Source: Prochlorococcus marinus str. MIT 9211 (lineage in GTDB: Bacteria; Cyanobacteriota; Cyanobacteriia; PCC-6307; Cyanobiaceae). From it: DNA of 64,000 nt. Below are positions 50,862 to 62,655 of the stretch, one piece after another. Within the stretch, counting starts at the first letter, position 1, and each line of letters begins with the position of its first letter. The DNA lies in assembly GCF_000018585.1 (NCBI RefSeq), contig NC_009976.1, forward strand, positions 553,982 through 617,981. Reading direction: 5' to 3'. The notes under the pieces were generated by a model. That model ran no database searches. It was not told the origin of the DNA and saw only the letters and a program-made list of their open reading frames with translations. The position numbers were made by a program, and so were the translations under genes.

Positions 50862-51896
50862 ATGTCTGACTTCTCTTGGCCAAAAATTCTTGACAAGCTT
50901 TTGAATGGTAATGAACTTACCTCTGAAGAGACAAATGCTTTGATGAATGCTTGGCTCAATCAAGAACTTGCTCCTGTTCAAACCGGAGCTTTTCTAGCCG
51001 CTTTTAGATCTAAGAATGTTAGTGGATTGGAGTTGGCAGCTATGGCTAAGGTCTTAAGAGATGCCTGTGTTTTCCCTTTTCCTGTTCCTGATCTTTATTT
51101 AGTGGATACATGTGGTACTGGGGGGGATGGAGCGGATACATTTAATATTTCAACTGCAGTAGCATTTCTGTCTGCATCTTTGGGTGTGAAAATAGCCAAG
51201 CATGGCAATCGAAGTGCTAGCGGAAAAGTTGGATCGGCTGATGTTCTTGAAGGAGTAGGAATCAGATTAGACACTCCCATCGAAAATGTAGTGACAGCCC
51301 TAGATAAAACAGGCATTTCTTTTTTATTTGCACCTATCTGGCACTCTTCATTAGTGAACCTTGCCCCTTTAAGAAAGACTTTGGGAGTAAGAACAGTATT
51401 TAATCTTTTAGGACCATTGGTAAACCCTTTTAGGCCGAGTGCTCAAGTCCTAGGTGTTGCAACATCAGAATTACTAGATCCAATCGCTCAAGCTTTAAAA
51501 TATTTAGGCTTAAAAAGAGCAGTTGTAGTTCATGGTGCTGGAGGCTTAGATGAAGCCTCACTTGAAGGCAGTAACCAAGTACGATTTCTAAAAGATGGCG
51601 AGATTTCCTCATCTGAAATTGATATAACTGATTTAGGTCTTACCCCGGCCTCCAATAATCAATTAAAAGGTGGAGATCTTTCTAAAAATGAGGCTATCTT
51701 TATGTCAGTTCTAAAAGGAAATGCCACTAAGCCTCAGATGGAGGTGGTTGCTCTTAACACTGCTTTGGTCTTATGGGCTTCTGGCCTAGAAGAAGATTTG
51801 AGTCAAGGAGTCGAGATGGCATTAAACTCTCTAAAAAGTGGAAATGGCTTGAAAAAATTACTGGAATTAAAAGAGTTTTTAGGACCAAAGAATTAG
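50862..51896 (+). CDS. trpD: anthranilate phosphoribosyltransferase
   Basis: 344 residues. Catalyses the second step of tryptophan synthesis, joining anthranilate and PRPP. Motifs: [18 protein letters not shown] (PRPP loop), [28 protein letters not shown]. It starts 15 bases after the terminator T-run and is followed 20 bases later by carA. Confidence 0.95.
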
Positions 51897-51915
51897 AAAC
51901 GACAATTACTTTTCG

Positions 51916-53058
51916 ATGAATTATTCTTCTAAAGATGATGCGATTTTGGTTTTATCTGATGGCACTTTGCTTGAAGGAAAGCCCTTTGGATTCAAGGGAA
52001 CTGTTCTTGGAGAGATAGTATTCAATACTGGTTTAACTGGTTACCAAGAGGTCTTGACTGATCCTAGTTATCATGGACAGCTGGTTACCTTTACTTATCC
52101 AGAGCTTGGAAATACTGGCGTTAATCCTGAGGATCAAGAAGCTGATTCTCCTTTTGTCAAAGGAGTAATAGCAAGGCAAATAATTAATAAACCTAGTAGC
52201 TGGCGTGCTAAGAGCAATCTCGCGGATTGGCTCGAAAAACAGAAGGTTATAGGTATACATGGTGTAGATACAAGATCATTAGTTAGACACTTAAGAGAGT
52301 ATGGAACCATGAATGCTGCTATCTCTACAGATGGCAAATTCACCCCTTTGCAGTTATTGAAAAAACTTCAAGATGTTCCTTCTATGGAAGGACTGAATTT
52401 GGCAGAAAAGGTTACAACGCAAAAAGCTTATAAATGGAAAGAAAATACAGCTGCTGGCTTTGATAAAAGAGAAATTAATCAGACATCGGCATCTTTTAAG
52501 GTGGCTGCAATAGATTTTGGAATTAAGAGATCAATACTTAACAGGTTGGTTGCTTTTGGATGTGAGGTGAATGTCTTGCCAGCGAGTATAAATTTTTCTG
52601 AAGTAATAAAGCTGTGTCCTGAAGGTGTTTTTCTTAGTAATGGGCCAGGTGACCCTGCGGCAGTAACTAAAGGCATTGCTTTGGCCAAAAAATTAATTGA
52701 AGAAACAGAAATTCCTCTTTTTGGTATTTGTCTAGGGCATCAGATTTTAGGCTTAGCCCTTGGTGCGAAAACCTTCAAGCTCCCTTATGGCCATAGAGGA
52801 CTTAATCACCCATGTGGTGCAAATGGTCAAATAGAAATTACAAGTCAAAATCATGGTTTTGCTATCGATGCCTCATCTTTAAATCCTAATTTGGTTGAAA
52901 TAACCCATTTAAATCTTAATGACAGAACTGTTGCGGGTTTTGCAATGCTTAACAAGCCTGTTTTCGGAATCCAATATCATCCTGAAGCTAGTCCAGGCCC
53001 CCATGATGCTGATTATCATTTCGAACGTTTTGTTGCACAAATGTCAGAACGTCGTTGA
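51916..53058 (+). CDS. carA: carbamoyl-phosphate synthase small subunit
   Basis: 380 residues. Glutamine amidotransferase subunit feeding ammonia to CarB for arginine and pyrimidine synthesis. N-terminal domain with [20 protein letters not shown], then the GATase: [11 protein letters not shown], nucleophile in [14 protein letters not shown], and His-Glu in [15 protein letters not shown]. carB is not in the window. Confidence 0.96.
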   Translation: MNYSSKDDAILVLSDGTLLEGKPFGFKGTVLGEIVFNTGLTGYQEVLTDPSYHGQLVTFTYPELGNTGVNPEDQEADSPFVKGVIARQIINKPSSWRAKSNLADWLEKQKVIGIHGVDTRSLVRHLREYGTMNAAISTDGKFTPLQLLKKLQDVPSMEGLNLAEKVTTQKAYKWKENTAAGFDKREINQTSASFKVAAIDFGIKRSILNRLVAFGCEVNVLPASINFSEVIKLCPEGVFLSNGPGDPAAVTKGIALAKKLIEETEIPLFGICLGHQILGLALGAKTFKLPYGHRGLNHPCGANGQIEITSQNHGFAIDASSLNPNLVEITHLNLNDRTVAGFAMLNKPVFGIQYHPEASPGPHDADYHFERFVAQMSERR

Positions 53059-53122
53059 AGAATGGTTGATTTGCTATTAGATAACTACACTTCCTTTCAG
53101 AAGTACAAGGAGGGCTAAACCC

Positions 53123-53488
53123 ATAAAAGATTTACAGCGATTGACCGTTTCTTTGCGGGGAGGGTTTGAACGGCGTAAAGGCTGTTTGGTGTTTTATTTC
53201 ACTGGTCAGCTAGATGCTTACTCTGAAAAACAGTTCACAGATTTTGTAAATGATGTTTTCAGTGCTAATCAATTGCCAATGGTTATAGATCTTACAAAAA
53301 TTGATTTTATTGATTCCTCTGGTTTAGGAGCAATGGTGCATACAGTCAAACAATGTAAGAAATTAAAGAGGTCTTTTGTTGTTGTTGGGAATGCAAGAGT
53401 GATCCAAACAATCAAGCTTGTTCGGCTAGAAGACTTTCTACACTTAGTTCCTGATTTAGATACCGCTTTAACTAAACTTGCAGCTTGA
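53123..53488 (+). CDS. STAS-domain anti-sigma factor antagonist
   Basis: About 121 residues. CLVFYFTGQLDAYSEKQFTD, VIDLTKIDFIDSSGLGAMVH with the phosphorylatable Ser after IDS, and FVVVGNARVIQTIKLVRL are typical of the SpoIIAA family. The first standard start is TTG at 53141, 27 bases from a strong AAGGAGG (53107-53113). An in-frame ATA at 53123 sits 9 bases from it and gives IKDLQRLTVSLRGG. The end overlaps the next gene (TTGA). Confidence 0.85.
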   Translation: MKDLQRLTVSLRGGFERRKGCLVFYFTGQLDAYSEKQFTDFVNDVFSANQLPMVIDLTKIDFIDSSGLGAMVHTVKQCKKLKRSFVVVGNARVIQTIKLVRLEDFLHLVPDLDTALTKLAA

Positions 53489-53919
53489 CTGACTGGCTCC
53501 GTCTGCTAAAGCCATCAGGTTCTCCTGAGGAGTTAGGCCCTTTGCAATTAGCCTGGCTAGGTGATGCCGTTTGGGAAATGCACCAAAGGCTTTTGCTTTG
53601 CAGGAAACCTGCCAAGTCAAAAGAACTCCATAAAACTGTTGTTTCAAGAGTGAAAGCAGAAGCTCAAGCAGATGCTTTGCAGATGATCAATGTTTTTTTG
53701 ACAGATTTGGAAAAAGATTTTGTTAGGCGAGGCCGTAATCGGGTTGGCCGTGGATCCCGTAAAGTAGAAATAGCTACATACGCTAAGGCCACTGGATTCG
53801 AGACATTAATTGGATGGTTATTTTTGAAGGATCCAGCCCGTCTTGCGCAGCTTCTAGATCGACTTGAGGAAACTCACCCTACAAGGCCCATAGCAACTAA
53901 TAAAAATGAGCCCTACTAA
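53485..53919 (+). CDS. mrnC: mini-ribonuclease III
   Basis: 144 residues, a single RNase III catalytic domain without the dsRNA-binding part, as in MrnC, which matures 23S rRNA. LGPLQLAWLGDAVWEMHQRL holds the catalytic Asp; GRGSRKVEIATYAKATGFET and LIGWLFL follow. The TTG start overlaps the stop of the STAS gene, and the end overlaps rlmB. Confidence 0.88.
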   Translation: MTDWLRLLKPSGSPEELGPLQLAWLGDAVWEMHQRLLLCRKPAKSKELHKTVVSRVKAEAQADALQMINVFLTDLEKDFVRRGRNRVGRGSRKVEIATYAKATGFETLIGWLFLKDPARLAQLLDRLEETHPTRPIATNKNEPY

Positions 53920-55147
53920 TCGCCGTATCCGCAATTTTTCGTCATCCTCATCTTCTGGGCAGAATAGAGGAAGAGGCCGTCCACATACTTCACGAAGAAT
54001 AAGAGAAGATGGTATTTCAGGTTCAAAAAGAAGTTATAAGTCAAAGGATGATGAAGGTGATTTCAGAAGAACATCTCTACAAAGCAACAAAAAAACACGC
54101 CCATCTAGAGATAAAGCTAATTCTAGAAAATCTAATAAATCACTAGCCACTTCTGAAAACTCTTTTAGGCGTTCCGAAAGGAAAAATAATTCAATTAGGT
54201 ACTCCCAGAAAACGGATAAGCCTAGAAGGAGCTTAAATGCAAGAATTTCCCCTAGAGAAATACGTCGCAATGACTTAAATAGAGAAGAAGAGGTTTTAGT
54301 ACAAAACTCAGGAGAAATTAGGAATAATGAGAATCATTTGGATGACATATTTTGGGGAAGGCATGCTACGCAAGCAATACTTGAATCAGGAAGACCTGTT
54401 CATCGCATCTGGTGTACTGCAGAACTGAGAAGCTCTCCAAAATTCCTTCAACTTCTTAAAGACTCAAAGTCTTTAGGAGTTCTAGTTGAGGAGGTCTCTT
54501 GGGCAAGATTAGGCTATATAACTCATGGAGGGGTTCATCAAGGAATTGCTCTCCAAACAGCGGCATCTAAGACACTTGATTTGCAGACATTGATTGATGG
54601 TTGCAGTCAATTGGGAGAGTCTTCTGTCTTAATAGCTCTTGATGGCCTTACAGACCCTCATAATGTTGGAGCAATAATTAGGTCTGCTGAAGCATTAGGA
54701 GCGCATGGCCTTGTGTTACCACAAAGAAGAAGCGCTGGTTTAACAGGCTCTGTAGCCAAAGTCGCAGCTGGCGCTTTAGAGCATTTCCCCGTGGCAAGAG
54801 TTGTTAATTTAAATAGATCCTTGATAGAACTTAAGGATGCTGGTTATTCGGTAATTGGCTTGGCTGGAGATGGTGATTTTGTCCTTAATGAAGTTGATTT
54901 GTTAGGACCTTTGGTTTTGGTAATTGGTTCAGAAGATAAAGGTTTATCTGTTTTAACCAGGCGAAATTGTGATCAATTAGTCCGAGTCCCTTTAAGAGGG
55001 GTTACTTCAAGCTTGAATGCATCTGTTGCTGCATCTATTTCTTTATATGAAATTGCAAGCAAAGGTTGGATGAAGGGCCTCTCTGGTCAGGCTCCATCTC
55101 CCAAGCAAGTTCGGCCAAAACTATCTAATAAGCCAGTGATGCTTTGA
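53906..55147 (+). CDS. rlmB: 23S rRNA (guanosine-2'-O-)-methyltransferase family (SPOUT)
   Basis: 413 residues. Residues 1-140 are a basic, Ser/Arg/Lys-rich low-complexity extension not found in E. coli. It is followed by the substrate-binding domain (DDIFWGRHATQAILESG) and the SPOUT knot: ALDGLTDPHNVGAIIRSAEA, LVIGSEDKGLSVLTRRNCD, PLRGVTSSLNASVAASISLY. It overlaps mrnC by 14 bases, pairing two rRNA-maturation genes. Confidence 0.9.
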   Translation: MSPTNRRIRNFSSSSSSGQNRGRGRPHTSRRIREDGISGSKRSYKSKDDEGDFRRTSLQSNKKTRPSRDKANSRKSNKSLATSENSFRRSERKNNSIRYSQKTDKPRRSLNARISPREIRRNDLNREEEVLVQNSGEIRNNENHLDDIFWGRHATQAILESGRPVHRIWCTAELRSSPKFLQLLKDSKSLGVLVEEVSWARLGYITHGGVHQGIALQTAASKTLDLQTLIDGCSQLGESSVLIALDGLTDPHNVGAIIRSAEALGAHGLVLPQRRSAGLTGSVAKVAAGALEHFPVARVVNLNRSLIELKDAGYSVIGLAGDGDFVLNEVDLLGPLVLVIGSEDKGLSVLTRRNCDQLVRVPLRGVTSSLNASVAASISLYEIASKGWMKGLSGQAPSPKQVRPKLSNKPVML

Positions 55148-55384
55148 ACTAAAACACGAAGTGCACTCTTATATTTAAAAGCATTCTTAAGAAAACAGTT
55201 GTCATTAAGATTGCTCACTAAAGGGAATTTTGTATAAATCATTTGAAGACATCCATTGATGAGGCTATTGACTTATGTAAATTTGCTGGAGTTTTATGAT
55301 TCGAAAATGTATTAGTCGGGATTCCAAAGAACCTTTCTTTTTATTAGTTAACTATTAAAGTAATTGTAGATAGATAAAATTGTT

Positions 55385-55615
55385 ATGGGCCCAGTCAGGG
55401 CGATTCGCAGTTTAGTTAACAGTTTTGGTCTGGCTTGGTGGGCCAGAGTAGAGACTAATGACCCTAATGCGACATATTGGTTTGGACCATTTGTGACAAG
55501 AAGAAGTTTAAAGGGAAAACTCTCGGTATTTATAGAAGACTTGGCTTCAGAGGGAACTGAGTCAATTGCGCACAGTTTTGTTCGCTGTAGACGAATTGAG
55601 CCTCTAACCATTTAG
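55385..55615 (+). CDS. DUF1816 family protein
   Basis: 76 residues: LAWWARVETNDPNATYWFGP, FVTRRSLKGKLSVFIEDLAS, and ESIAHSFVRCRRIEPLTI are the DUF1816 blocks. The fold is related to the CpcD linker domain. Cyanobacterial, function unclear. 55 bases before gatA. Confidence 0.85.
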   Translation: MGPVRAIRSLVNSFGLAWWARVETNDPNATYWFGPFVTRRSLKGKLSVFIEDLASEGTESIAHSFVRCRRIEPLTI

Positions 55616-55669
55616 GAATTTTGGTACAGGCAACTGATAGCGTCTTAAGTAAATAACCAGGACTTCATA

Positions 55670-57133
55670 ATGACTATCGCCGAATGGCGCCAAAGATTGA
55701 ACAATCGAGAAATTTCCTCTCTTGAATTAGTCAATGAACAATTTGCACGGATAAAAGATGTAGACAATAAGCTACATGCTTTTTTAAAGCTAGAAGAAGA
55801 TAGTGCTAGAGAAAATGCAAAAAGGATTGATGAAGCCCGGTTATCTGGTAAAGAGCTCCCACCTCTTGCAGGAATACCTTTTGCAATTAAAGATAATCTT
55901 TGCACTAAAGGAGTAAAGACAACTTGTTCAAGCAAAATGCTCGAAAGTTTTGTCCCTCCTTACGAGTCAACAGTTACCCAAAGGCTGTGGGAAGCTGGAG
56001 CAATTTTGCTGGGGAAAACAAATCTTGATGAGTTTGCCATGGGAAGCTCAACAGAGACTTCAGCATTCGGGGCGACCTCAAACCCATGGGATCTGTCACG
56101 CGTTCCAGGTGGGAGTTCTGGAGGCAGTGCAGCAGCAGTCGCCTCAGGACTTTGTCTTGCTGCTTTGGGCTCTGATACTGGGGGCTCTATTAGACAACCA
56201 GCCTCTTTTTGTGGCGTAGTGGGACTAAAACCTACATATGGCCGAGTAAGCCGTTGGGGGCTAGTCGCTTTTGCTAGTTCTTTGGATCAGGTGGGGCCTT
56301 TTACTACAAGTGTTGAAGATGCGGCAGAAGTTTTGCAGGTTATAGCTGGGAAAGATCCATTAGATTCAACTTGCTTAGATAAGCCAGTTCCCAACTTTTC
56401 TGAATATTTCTCTGACTCTATTAAGGGCTTACGTATTGGGTTAATTAAAGAATGTTTTGAACAAGAAGGTATTTCCTTAGAGGTTAAAGAATCGGTCCTT
56501 AAAGCAGCAAATCAACTTCAATCTCTTGGAGCAGAATTAATAGATGTCTCTTGCCCGCGATTTAATGATGGTATAGCAACTTATTACGTAATTGCTCCTT
56601 CTGAAGCATCAGCAAACCTTGCTCGTTACGACGGAGTTAAATATGGGTATCGCCAACATGGAGAAGAAAATTTGTCGGCAATGACCTCATTAAGCCGGGC
56701 TAAGGGGTTTGGGAGTGAGGTCCAAAGGAGAATTTTGATTGGGACCTATGCTCTTTCAGCTGGTTATTTCGATGCTTATTACAAGAAAGCTCAAAAAGTA
56801 AGGACACTTATAAGTAGAGATTTTGCTAATTCGTTTGAAAAAGTGGATTTACTTTTGACACCAACATCTCCATCAACTGCTTTTAAAGCTGGTTCACATG
56901 ACAACGATCCATTGGCAATGTACCTATCGGATTTATTGACAATTCCAGTAAATCTGGCGGGCCTCCCTGCTATTTCCGTTCCATGTGGTTTTGATAAAGA
57001 AGGCCTCCCAATAGGACTCCAACTAATTGGGGATGTTTTGGGAGAACAGCGATTGCTTCAAGTGGCACATCACTATGAACAAGCAGCCAATGTAATGGGA
57101 AATTGCCCTAAGGGGGATTTGATACCAGCCTAA
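55670..57133 (+). CDS. gatA: aspartyl/glutamyl-tRNA amidotransferase subunit A
   Basis: 487 residues. Amidase that supplies ammonia for Glu-tRNA(Gln) to Gln-tRNA(Gln) conversion. The Lys is in [12 protein letters not shown], and the Ser-cisSer-Lys triad in [16 protein letters not shown] and [34 protein letters not shown] is also diagnostic. Complete length. Confidence 0.96.
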   Translation: MTIAEWRQRLNNREISSLELVNEQFARIKDVDNKLHAFLKLEEDSARENAKRIDEARLSGKELPPLAGIPFAIKDNLCTKGVKTTCSSKMLESFVPPYESTVTQRLWEAGAILLGKTNLDEFAMGSSTETSAFGATSNPWDLSRVPGGSSGGSAAAVASGLCLAALGSDTGGSIRQPASFCGVVGLKPTYGRVSRWGLVAFASSLDQVGPFTTSVEDAAEVLQVIAGKDPLDSTCLDKPVPNFSEYFSDSIKGLRIGLIKECFEQEGISLEVKESVLKAANQLQSLGAELIDVSCPRFNDGIATYYVIAPSEASANLARYDGVKYGYRQHGEENLSAMTSLSRAKGFGSEVQRRILIGTYALSAGYFDAYYKKAQKVRTLISRDFANSFEKVDLLLTPTSPSTAFKAGSHDNDPLAMYLSDLLTIPVNLAGLPAISVPCGFDKEGLPIGLQLIGDVLGEQRLLQVAHHYEQAANVMGNCPKGDLIPA

Positions 57134-57212
57134 ATACAACTCGATACACCTTATGTAGCGTTTTGTTTGATTGAGTACGCTTGATATTGAGTATTCCCCA
57201 TAGAATGCAGAA

Positions 57213-60200
57213 ATGGGCTTTGTACCTCTTCATAATCACAGCGATTACAGTCTTCTTGATGGAGCTAGTCAGCTGCCAGCAATGGTTTCCAGAGCCAAGG
57301 CGCTTGGATTTCCAGCTATTGCGCTAACTGATCATGGAGTGATGTATGGCGCTATTGAACTTTTAAAGCTTTGTAAGTCAGAAGGTATAAAACCAATCAT
57401 TGGGAATGAAATGTATGTTGTTAATGGATCAATAGAAGACCCTCAGCCGAAAAAAGAACGAAGATATCACCTTGTTGTACTTGCTAAGAATGACGTTGGA
57501 TATAGGAATTTAGTCAAGCTAACTACTATTAGCCATTTAAATGGGATGAGAGGACGAGGAATTTTTTCAAGAGCATGTATTGATAAACAATTACTTGAAA
57601 CTTATAAAGAAGGCTTGATAATTTCGACTGCATGTCTTGGTGGCGAGATTCCTCAGGCTATTTTGCGAGACCGTATTGATGTGGCAAAGGATGTTGCTAG
57701 TTGGTATAAAAAAGTTTTTGGGGATGATTTTTATTTAGAGATTCAGGACCATGGATCTGTAGAAGATCGAATAGTCAATACAGGGATATGTCGTATTGCT
57801 AAAGAATTAAATATTGAACTGATTGCAACAAATGATGCTCACTACCTTACTAAAGATGATGTGGAAGCACATGATGCGTTGTTATGTGTACTTACAGGGA
57901 AATTGATAAGTGAAGAAAAACGTTTGAGATATACAGGAACAGAATATCTCAAATCTGAAGAAGAGATGGGAAAGCTTTTCTCAGACCATATCGAGAGTAA
58001 TATTATACAAGAAGCAATAAATAATACTGTTACTGTCTCCGAAAAAGTAGAAGAATACAATATTTTAGGAACTTATAAAATGCCTCAGTTCCCTGTGCCT
58101 GATGGTGGTCAGTCAACTGATTATTTAAGGAAGGTATCTCAAGATGGATTGATGACTAGACTTAAGCTTGAATCACTAGAGATGATTGAAAATAAATATA
58201 TAAATCGCCTTAATAGTGAAATAAAAATAATAGAACAGATGGGTTTCCCAGACTACTTCCTTGTTGTATGGGATTATATTCGTTTTGCAAGAGAAAATCA
58301 TATACCAGTTGGTCCAGGGAGGGGCTCTGCAGCAGGATCCCTCGTTGCATATTCTTTGGGTATTACAAATATTGATCCTGTAACAAATGGTCTTTTATTT
58401 GAAAGATTTTTAAACCCTGAAAGGAAATCTATGCCTGATATAGATACTGACTTTTGTATTGAACGTAGGGGTGAAGTTATTGATTATGTTACGAAGCGCT
58501 ATGGAGAAGATAAGGTTGCGCAAATTATTACTTTCAACCGAATGACATCTAAAGCTGTTCTTAAAGATGTTGCAAGAGTTTTGGATATTCCATATAGTGA
58601 CGCAGATAGATTAGCAAAGTTAATTCCTGTAGTCAGAGGTAAGCCAGCTAAACTTTCTCAAATGATTGGGGATAATACTCCCAGTAAAGATTTTAGAGAA
58701 AAATACCAAAATGATCCTTTGGTAAAGAAGTGGTTGGATATGGCAATCAGAATAGAAGGTACTAATAAGACTTTTGGAGTTCATGCAGCAGGTGTTGTTA
58801 TTGCCTCGGACCCCTTGGATAATTTAGTTCCTCTTCAAAGGAATAATGATGGCCAAATAATTACTCAATATTTTATGGAAGATATTGAATCATTAGGATT
58901 ACTTAAAATGGATTTTTTAGGTCTTAAGAATCTTACTATGATTGAAAAGGCAGTAACTTTAGTCGAAGATTCTTTGGGGGAAAAGCTTGATTTAGATCAA
59001 TTAAATATGGACGATACTAAAACTTATGAGCTCTTATCAAAAGGCGATTTAGAGGGAATTTTTCAACTTGAGTCAACTGGAATGAGACAAATAGTTAAAG
59101 ATCTTAGGCCATCTTCTTTGGAAGATATTTCTTCAATTCTTGCGTTGTATAGACCAGGTCCACTTGATGCAGGATTAATTCCAAAATTTATTAATCGAAA
59201 GCATGGGAAAGAGCAGATTGATTTTCCCCATGCTTCTTTAGCACCAATACTTGGAGAGACATACGGCATAATGCTTTATCAAGAGCAAATAATGAAAATT
59301 GCCCAAGAACTGGCTGGTTATTCGTTAGGCCAGGCAGATCTTTTAAGAAGGGCTATGGGTAAGAAAAAGGTTGCGGAGATGGAAAAACATAGAAACTTTT
59401 TTCTTGAAGGCGCTAGTAAAAATGGAATTAATTCGAATATAGCCAATGAATTATTTGAGCAAATGCTCCTTTTTGCGGAGTACTGCTTTAACAAGAGTCA
59501 CTCCACTGCTTATGGAGCAGTTACTTTCCAAACAGCTTACTTAAAAGCTCATTACCCAGTTGCATATATGGCTGCTCTGCTTACTGTAAATGCTGGGTCT
59601 AGTGACAAAGTTCAACGCTATATATCTAACTGTAATTCCATGGGCATAGAAGTTATGCCGCCAGATGTTAACTCTTCGGGAATAGATTTTACTCCCAATG
59701 AAAATCACATTCTGTTTGGAATGTCTGCCGTGAAAAACCTTGGTGATGGTGCTATTCGTGAATTAATAAAATCTCGTGAAGAAGATGGCTCTTTTATTTC
59801 CTTGGCAGATCTTTGTGATCGAATTCCACCAAATACCCTTAACAGAAGAGGATTAGAGTCTTTAATTCATTCTGGTGCGCTTGATTCCTTTGATAAGAAG
59901 GCAAATAGGGCTCAGTTGTTAGCAGACCTTGATCTGATTATTGAGTGGGCGACTTCTAGAGCGCGAGATCGTATTAGTGGTCAGGGAAACTTGTTTGATC
60001 TGGCATCTTCTTCTTCCGAGAATCAAACATCAAACAGCCTTCACACTGCTCCTAAAGCAGCTCCTGTAAGCGACTATTCTCCTACAGAAAAGCTTCGCCT
60101 TGAGAAGGAACTCATTGGCTTTTATCTTTCTGATCATCCACTTAAGCAACTCTCTGAGCCAGCCAAGCTTATTGCTCCAATAAGCTTAGGGACATTAGAA

Positions 60201-60728
60201 GATCAACGGGATAAGTCAAAAGTAAGTGTCATTGCCATGATTAACGATATGAGAGTAGTAACTACTCGCAAGGGAGATAAAATGGCTATCCTTCAAATTG
60301 AGGATTTAACAGGCTCATGCGAAGCTGTTGTTTTCCCTAAGAGTTATCACAGACTTTCAGATCATCTGATTTCTGAGACACGTTTATTAGTTTGGGCATC
60401 AGTTGATAGAAGGGATGATAATACTCAATTAATTGTTGATGATTGCCGCTCAATAGATGACATGAGATTTGTTTTAGTTGACTTATTGCCTGATCAAATT
60501 TCTAATATTGATTATCAATATCGGCTTAGAGAATGTTTAAATAATCATCGTCCTGCAAGAGATGAGCTGGGCGTAAGAGTTCCTGTAGTTGCTGTAATTA
60601 GAGATGGTAGCAATATTAAATATATTCGTTTGGGTCATCAATTTTGTGTTAAGGATGCAGCTGCGGCAGTTAAGTCTTTGCAGAATAGTTCTTTTAAAGC
60701 CAGTTTTAGTGAGAGTTTGGTTAACTAA
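57213..60728 (+). CDS. dnaE: DNA polymerase III subunit alpha
   Basis: 1171 residues. PHP domain with [16 protein letters not shown], polymerase core with [20 protein letters not shown] and the metal-binding PDIDTDFC, HhH tail and OB fold ([40 protein letters not shown]). Catalytic subunit of the replicative polymerase. No intein is visible. Confidence 0.96.
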   Translation: MGFVPLHNHSDYSLLDGASQLPAMVSRAKALGFPAIALTDHGVMYGAIELLKLCKSEGIKPIIGNEMYVVNGSIEDPQPKKERRYHLVVLAKNDVGYRNLVKLTTISHLNGMRGRGIFSRACIDKQLLETYKEGLIISTACLGGEIPQAILRDRIDVAKDVASWYKKVFGDDFYLEIQDHGSVEDRIVNTGICRIAKELNIELIATNDAHYLTKDDVEAHDALLCVLTGKLISEEKRLRYTGTEYLKSEEEMGKLFSDHIESNIIQEAINNTVTVSEKVEEYNILGTYKMPQFPVPDGGQSTDYLRKVSQDGLMTRLKLESLEMIENKYINRLNSEIKIIEQMGFPDYFLVVWDYIRFARENHIPVGPGRGSAAGSLVAYSLGITNIDPVTNGLLFERFLNPERKSMPDIDTDFCIERRGEVIDYVTKRYGEDKVAQIITFNRMTSKAVLKDVARVLDIPYSDADRLAKLIPVVRGKPAKLSQMIGDNTPSKDFREKYQNDPLVKKWLDMAIRIEGTNKTFGVHAAGVVIASDPLDNLVPLQRNNDGQIITQYFMEDIESLGLLKMDFLGLKNLTMIEKAVTLVEDSLGEKLDLDQLNMDDTKTYELLSKGDLEGIFQLESTGMRQIVKDLRPSSLEDISSILALYRPGPLDAGLIPKFINRKHGKEQIDFPHASLAPILGETYGIMLYQEQIMKIAQELAGYSLGQADLLRRAMGKKKVAEMEKHRNFFLEGASKNGINSNIANELFEQMLLFAEYCFNKSHSTAYGAVTFQTAYLKAHYPVAYMAALLTVNAGSSDKVQRYISNCNSMGIEVMPPDVNSSGIDFTPNENHILFGMSAVKNLGDGAIRELIKSREEDGSFISLADLCDRIPPNTLNRRGLESLIHSGALDSFDKKANRAQLLADLDLIIEWATSRARDRISGQGNLFDLASSSSENQTSNSLHTAPKAAPVSDYSPTEKLRLEKELIGFYLSDHPLKQLSEPAKLIAPISLGTLEDQRDKSKVSVIAMINDMRVVTTRKGDKMAILQIEDLTGSCEAVVFPKSYHRLSDHLISETRLLVWASVDRRDDNTQLIVDDCRSIDDMRFVLVDLLPDQISNIDYQYRLRECLNNHRPARDELGVRVPVVAVIRDGSNIKYIRLGHQFCVKDAAAAVKSLQNSSFKASFSESLVN

Positions 60729-60734
60729 ATATAT

Positions 60735-61163
60735 TTATTTCTTTGTATTTACAGTCTTGAATGCATTTCTCATACGTTCAATGTTTGGCTGGATATTTTC
60801 AAACCCTAGAAGACTTCCAGGTGAGTCATCCCAGCTAGCAGAAAGTATCCCATAGCTTAACCCTATAAGACCAATTAGAAAGCATAGAGCTGAACTGGCA
60901 AGTGTAATGGCCGGAGGTACATCTGTAATTCCTTTAATTATTAGAAGATAACTAATTATGAAAACTCCCATGCCAGATAATGTTGGTAAACCAGTTGTAA
61001 AAATAACTCTTCTAGCCATCCTATTTGCAACAGCTTTAGGTATAAAAGATTCACGACTTTTCTTTTTGTTTTTCTTTATCTCTGGATACTGAAATGATTT
61101 CTCCTCATTAACTCCCTTAGGTATTACTTTTTTATTTTTTTTTGGGTCCAAATCTTTTGACAT
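60735..61163 (-). CDS. PAM68-like protein (DUF3464)
   Basis: 142 residues. A Lys-rich N-terminus with SFIPKAVANRMARRV, then two membrane helices and GILSASWDDSPGSLLGFE, the usual PAM68 end. Plant PAM68 helps assemble photosystem II; cyanobacterial homologs probably assist photosystem assembly in the thylakoid. Convergent with dnaE. Confidence 0.88.
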   Translation of the reverse strand: MSKDLDPKKNKKVIPKGVNEEKSFQYPEIKKNKKKSRESFIPKAVANRMARRVIFTTGLPTLSGMGVFIISYLLIIKGITDVPPAITLASSALCFLIGLIGLSYGILSASWDDSPGSLLGFENIQPNIERMRNAFKTVNTKK

Positions 61164-61193
61164 TTAAAAATCTTTATATGTTCTATTTATTGA

Positions 61194-61463
61194 TTAGCCC
61201 CTGAGCTTTAGCTTTGTAATTATGTCAGTATAGCGCTTATTACTTTTGTCACGTAGATAATTGAGCAACCTTTTCCTCTGACCAATCATTTTTAAAAGAC
61301 CTTGCCTAGATGAAAAGTCATGAATATTTTTTTGTAGGTGATTACTTAGTTTTGAGATTCTCTCGGATAACATTGCCACTTGCACCTCGGCTGAGCCCGT
61401 GTCAGTGCCATGATTCTGATGGGTGTTGATAAGTTTTTGTTTTTCTTGGGTATTTAGCGTCAT
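61194..61463 (-). CDS. rpsO: 30S ribosomal protein S15
   Basis: 89 residues, standard length. [20 protein letters not shown], then [20 protein letters not shown] and NYLRD are S15 hallmarks that contact 16S rRNA. Complete. Confidence 0.97.
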   Translation of the reverse strand: MTLNTQEKQKLINTHQNHGTDTGSAEVQVAMLSERISKLSNHLQKNIHDFSSRQGLLKMIGQRKRLLNYLRDKSNKRYTDIITKLKLRG

Positions 61464-61539
61464 TTTGAAGTCGAATGCGAATAGAAAGAGTTTTGAAGTG
61501 GCTTCTTAATCTAACGCCTCATGTTGCTTTATACCTATT

Positions 61540-62211
61540 TTATTTGTTTAGCGTTATTAGAGCTTGTTTGAAAAGCTTCTCAAAATTTAGACTTTTTAGA
61601 AGCAGCTTCCGCTCATTGGCTGAAGCTGCATCGTCGAGATAGTTGCTTGTGACAGTGTTTACGGCTTCCAAAATTTCAAAATCTGAATAGTCAAGATTCC
61701 TTAGAGCACTTTTTATTTCTGTTAATAGCTCTTCATTGAGATCTTCAGCAGACTCTGGGCGCAATTTTGTTGGAGGGGAGAACTCGTTATTTAAGTCGAA
61801 ATCAGATAGCTTGTTTTGCAATTCCAGGATTAGTCTTTCTGCTGTACGTTTTCCCACGCCTGAAGACCTGGTTAATTTAGTAACCTCTTTATTCTGAACA
61901 TTTGCAATTAATTGCTCATATGAGTTGTCATCAAGTAGGGACATCGCAAGTTGAGGGCCTACTCCACTAACAGTTATTAATTTTCTAAATAGGTCTCTTT
62001 CACTTTTTTCTATGAATCCAAATAAGTTAGATCCATCTTCTTTTAGAACTTGATGAATCCATATTGATAAAACATTGTAGTTATTAAGAGCAATGAGATT
62101 TCTTCTAGATAGCTGAATTTCGTATCCAACTCCATTGCATGACAATACAAAACCTGCTCTATTGCCATTATTCCAGTGATCTATTTTTTCCCCTTTAAGC
62201 CAGCCAATCAT
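61540..62211 (-). CDS. ruvA: Holliday junction helicase subunit RuvA
   Basis: 223 residues from the ATG at 62211 (MIGWLKGEK, the family's start; a TTG adds 4 codons). It binds Holliday junctions with RuvB for branch migration. Domain order: OB fold, HhH pair (LITVSGVGPQLAMSLL, LTRSSGVGKRTAERLILELQ), and C-terminal domain III. Confidence 0.95.
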   Translation of the reverse strand: MIGWLKGEKIDHWNNGNRAGFVLSCNGVGYEIQLSRRNLIALNNYNVLSIWIHQVLKEDGSNLFGFIEKSERDLFRKLITVSGVGPQLAMSLLDDNSYEQLIANVQNKEVTKLTRSSGVGKRTAERLILELQNKLSDFDLNNEFSPPTKLRPESAEDLNEELLTEIKSALRNLDYSDFEILEAVNTVTSNYLDDAASANERKLLLKSLNFEKLFKQALITLNK

Positions 62212-62242
62212 TAGGACAATCAAGAATTAATTAGTGTAGAGA

Positions 62243-62635
62243 TCAACCTCCATCTATTTGGCAGCCAATCATTGCACCTGCTGCCCCTCCTGCTGGGACG
62301 GCCCACCATCTATCTTTCCCTCTGGTCCCAGACATTGTCAGCCCAGCTCCAAGCAAACCACCTATAAGAGAACCCTCTTTACAGTCATTGTTATCGACTT
62401 TTTGTGGAACTGCTTGTCTGACTGAAGTGGCTCCTCTCGAGTTGCATGGGACTTCAACTGTTTCTGTCCAGCTCTCTATATATCCAGGTTTCTCAAGAGA
62501 AGTTCCAGGGAAATACTCTTCTCTATATTCTTGTTTGGTGCAGGTTCTTGACCTTGCATAGCCACGTTGAGATTCGTTTCCTAAGGCGGTTGAACAAAAG
62601 CTCAAAGAAAAGATTAAGGCAAATAAAATTCTCAT
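62243..62635 (-). CDS. exported Gly-rich hypothetical protein
   Basis: 130 residues. Signal peptide (ILFALIFSLSFCSTALG), several cysteines (RTCTKQEY, VEVPCNSRG, NNDCKEG), and a C-terminal Gly-rich segment (SLIGGLLGAGLTMSG, GGAAGAMIGCQ) like glycine-zipper envelope proteins. Function unknown. Confidence 0.65.
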   Translation of the reverse strand: MRILFALIFSLSFCSTALGNESQRGYARSRTCTKQEYREEYFPGTSLEKPGYIESWTETVEVPCNSRGATSVRQAVPQKVDNNDCKEGSLIGGLLGAGLTMSGTRGKDRWWAVPAGGAAGAMIGCQIDGG

Positions 62636-62655
62636 AACTTTTGGAGAGATGATTT

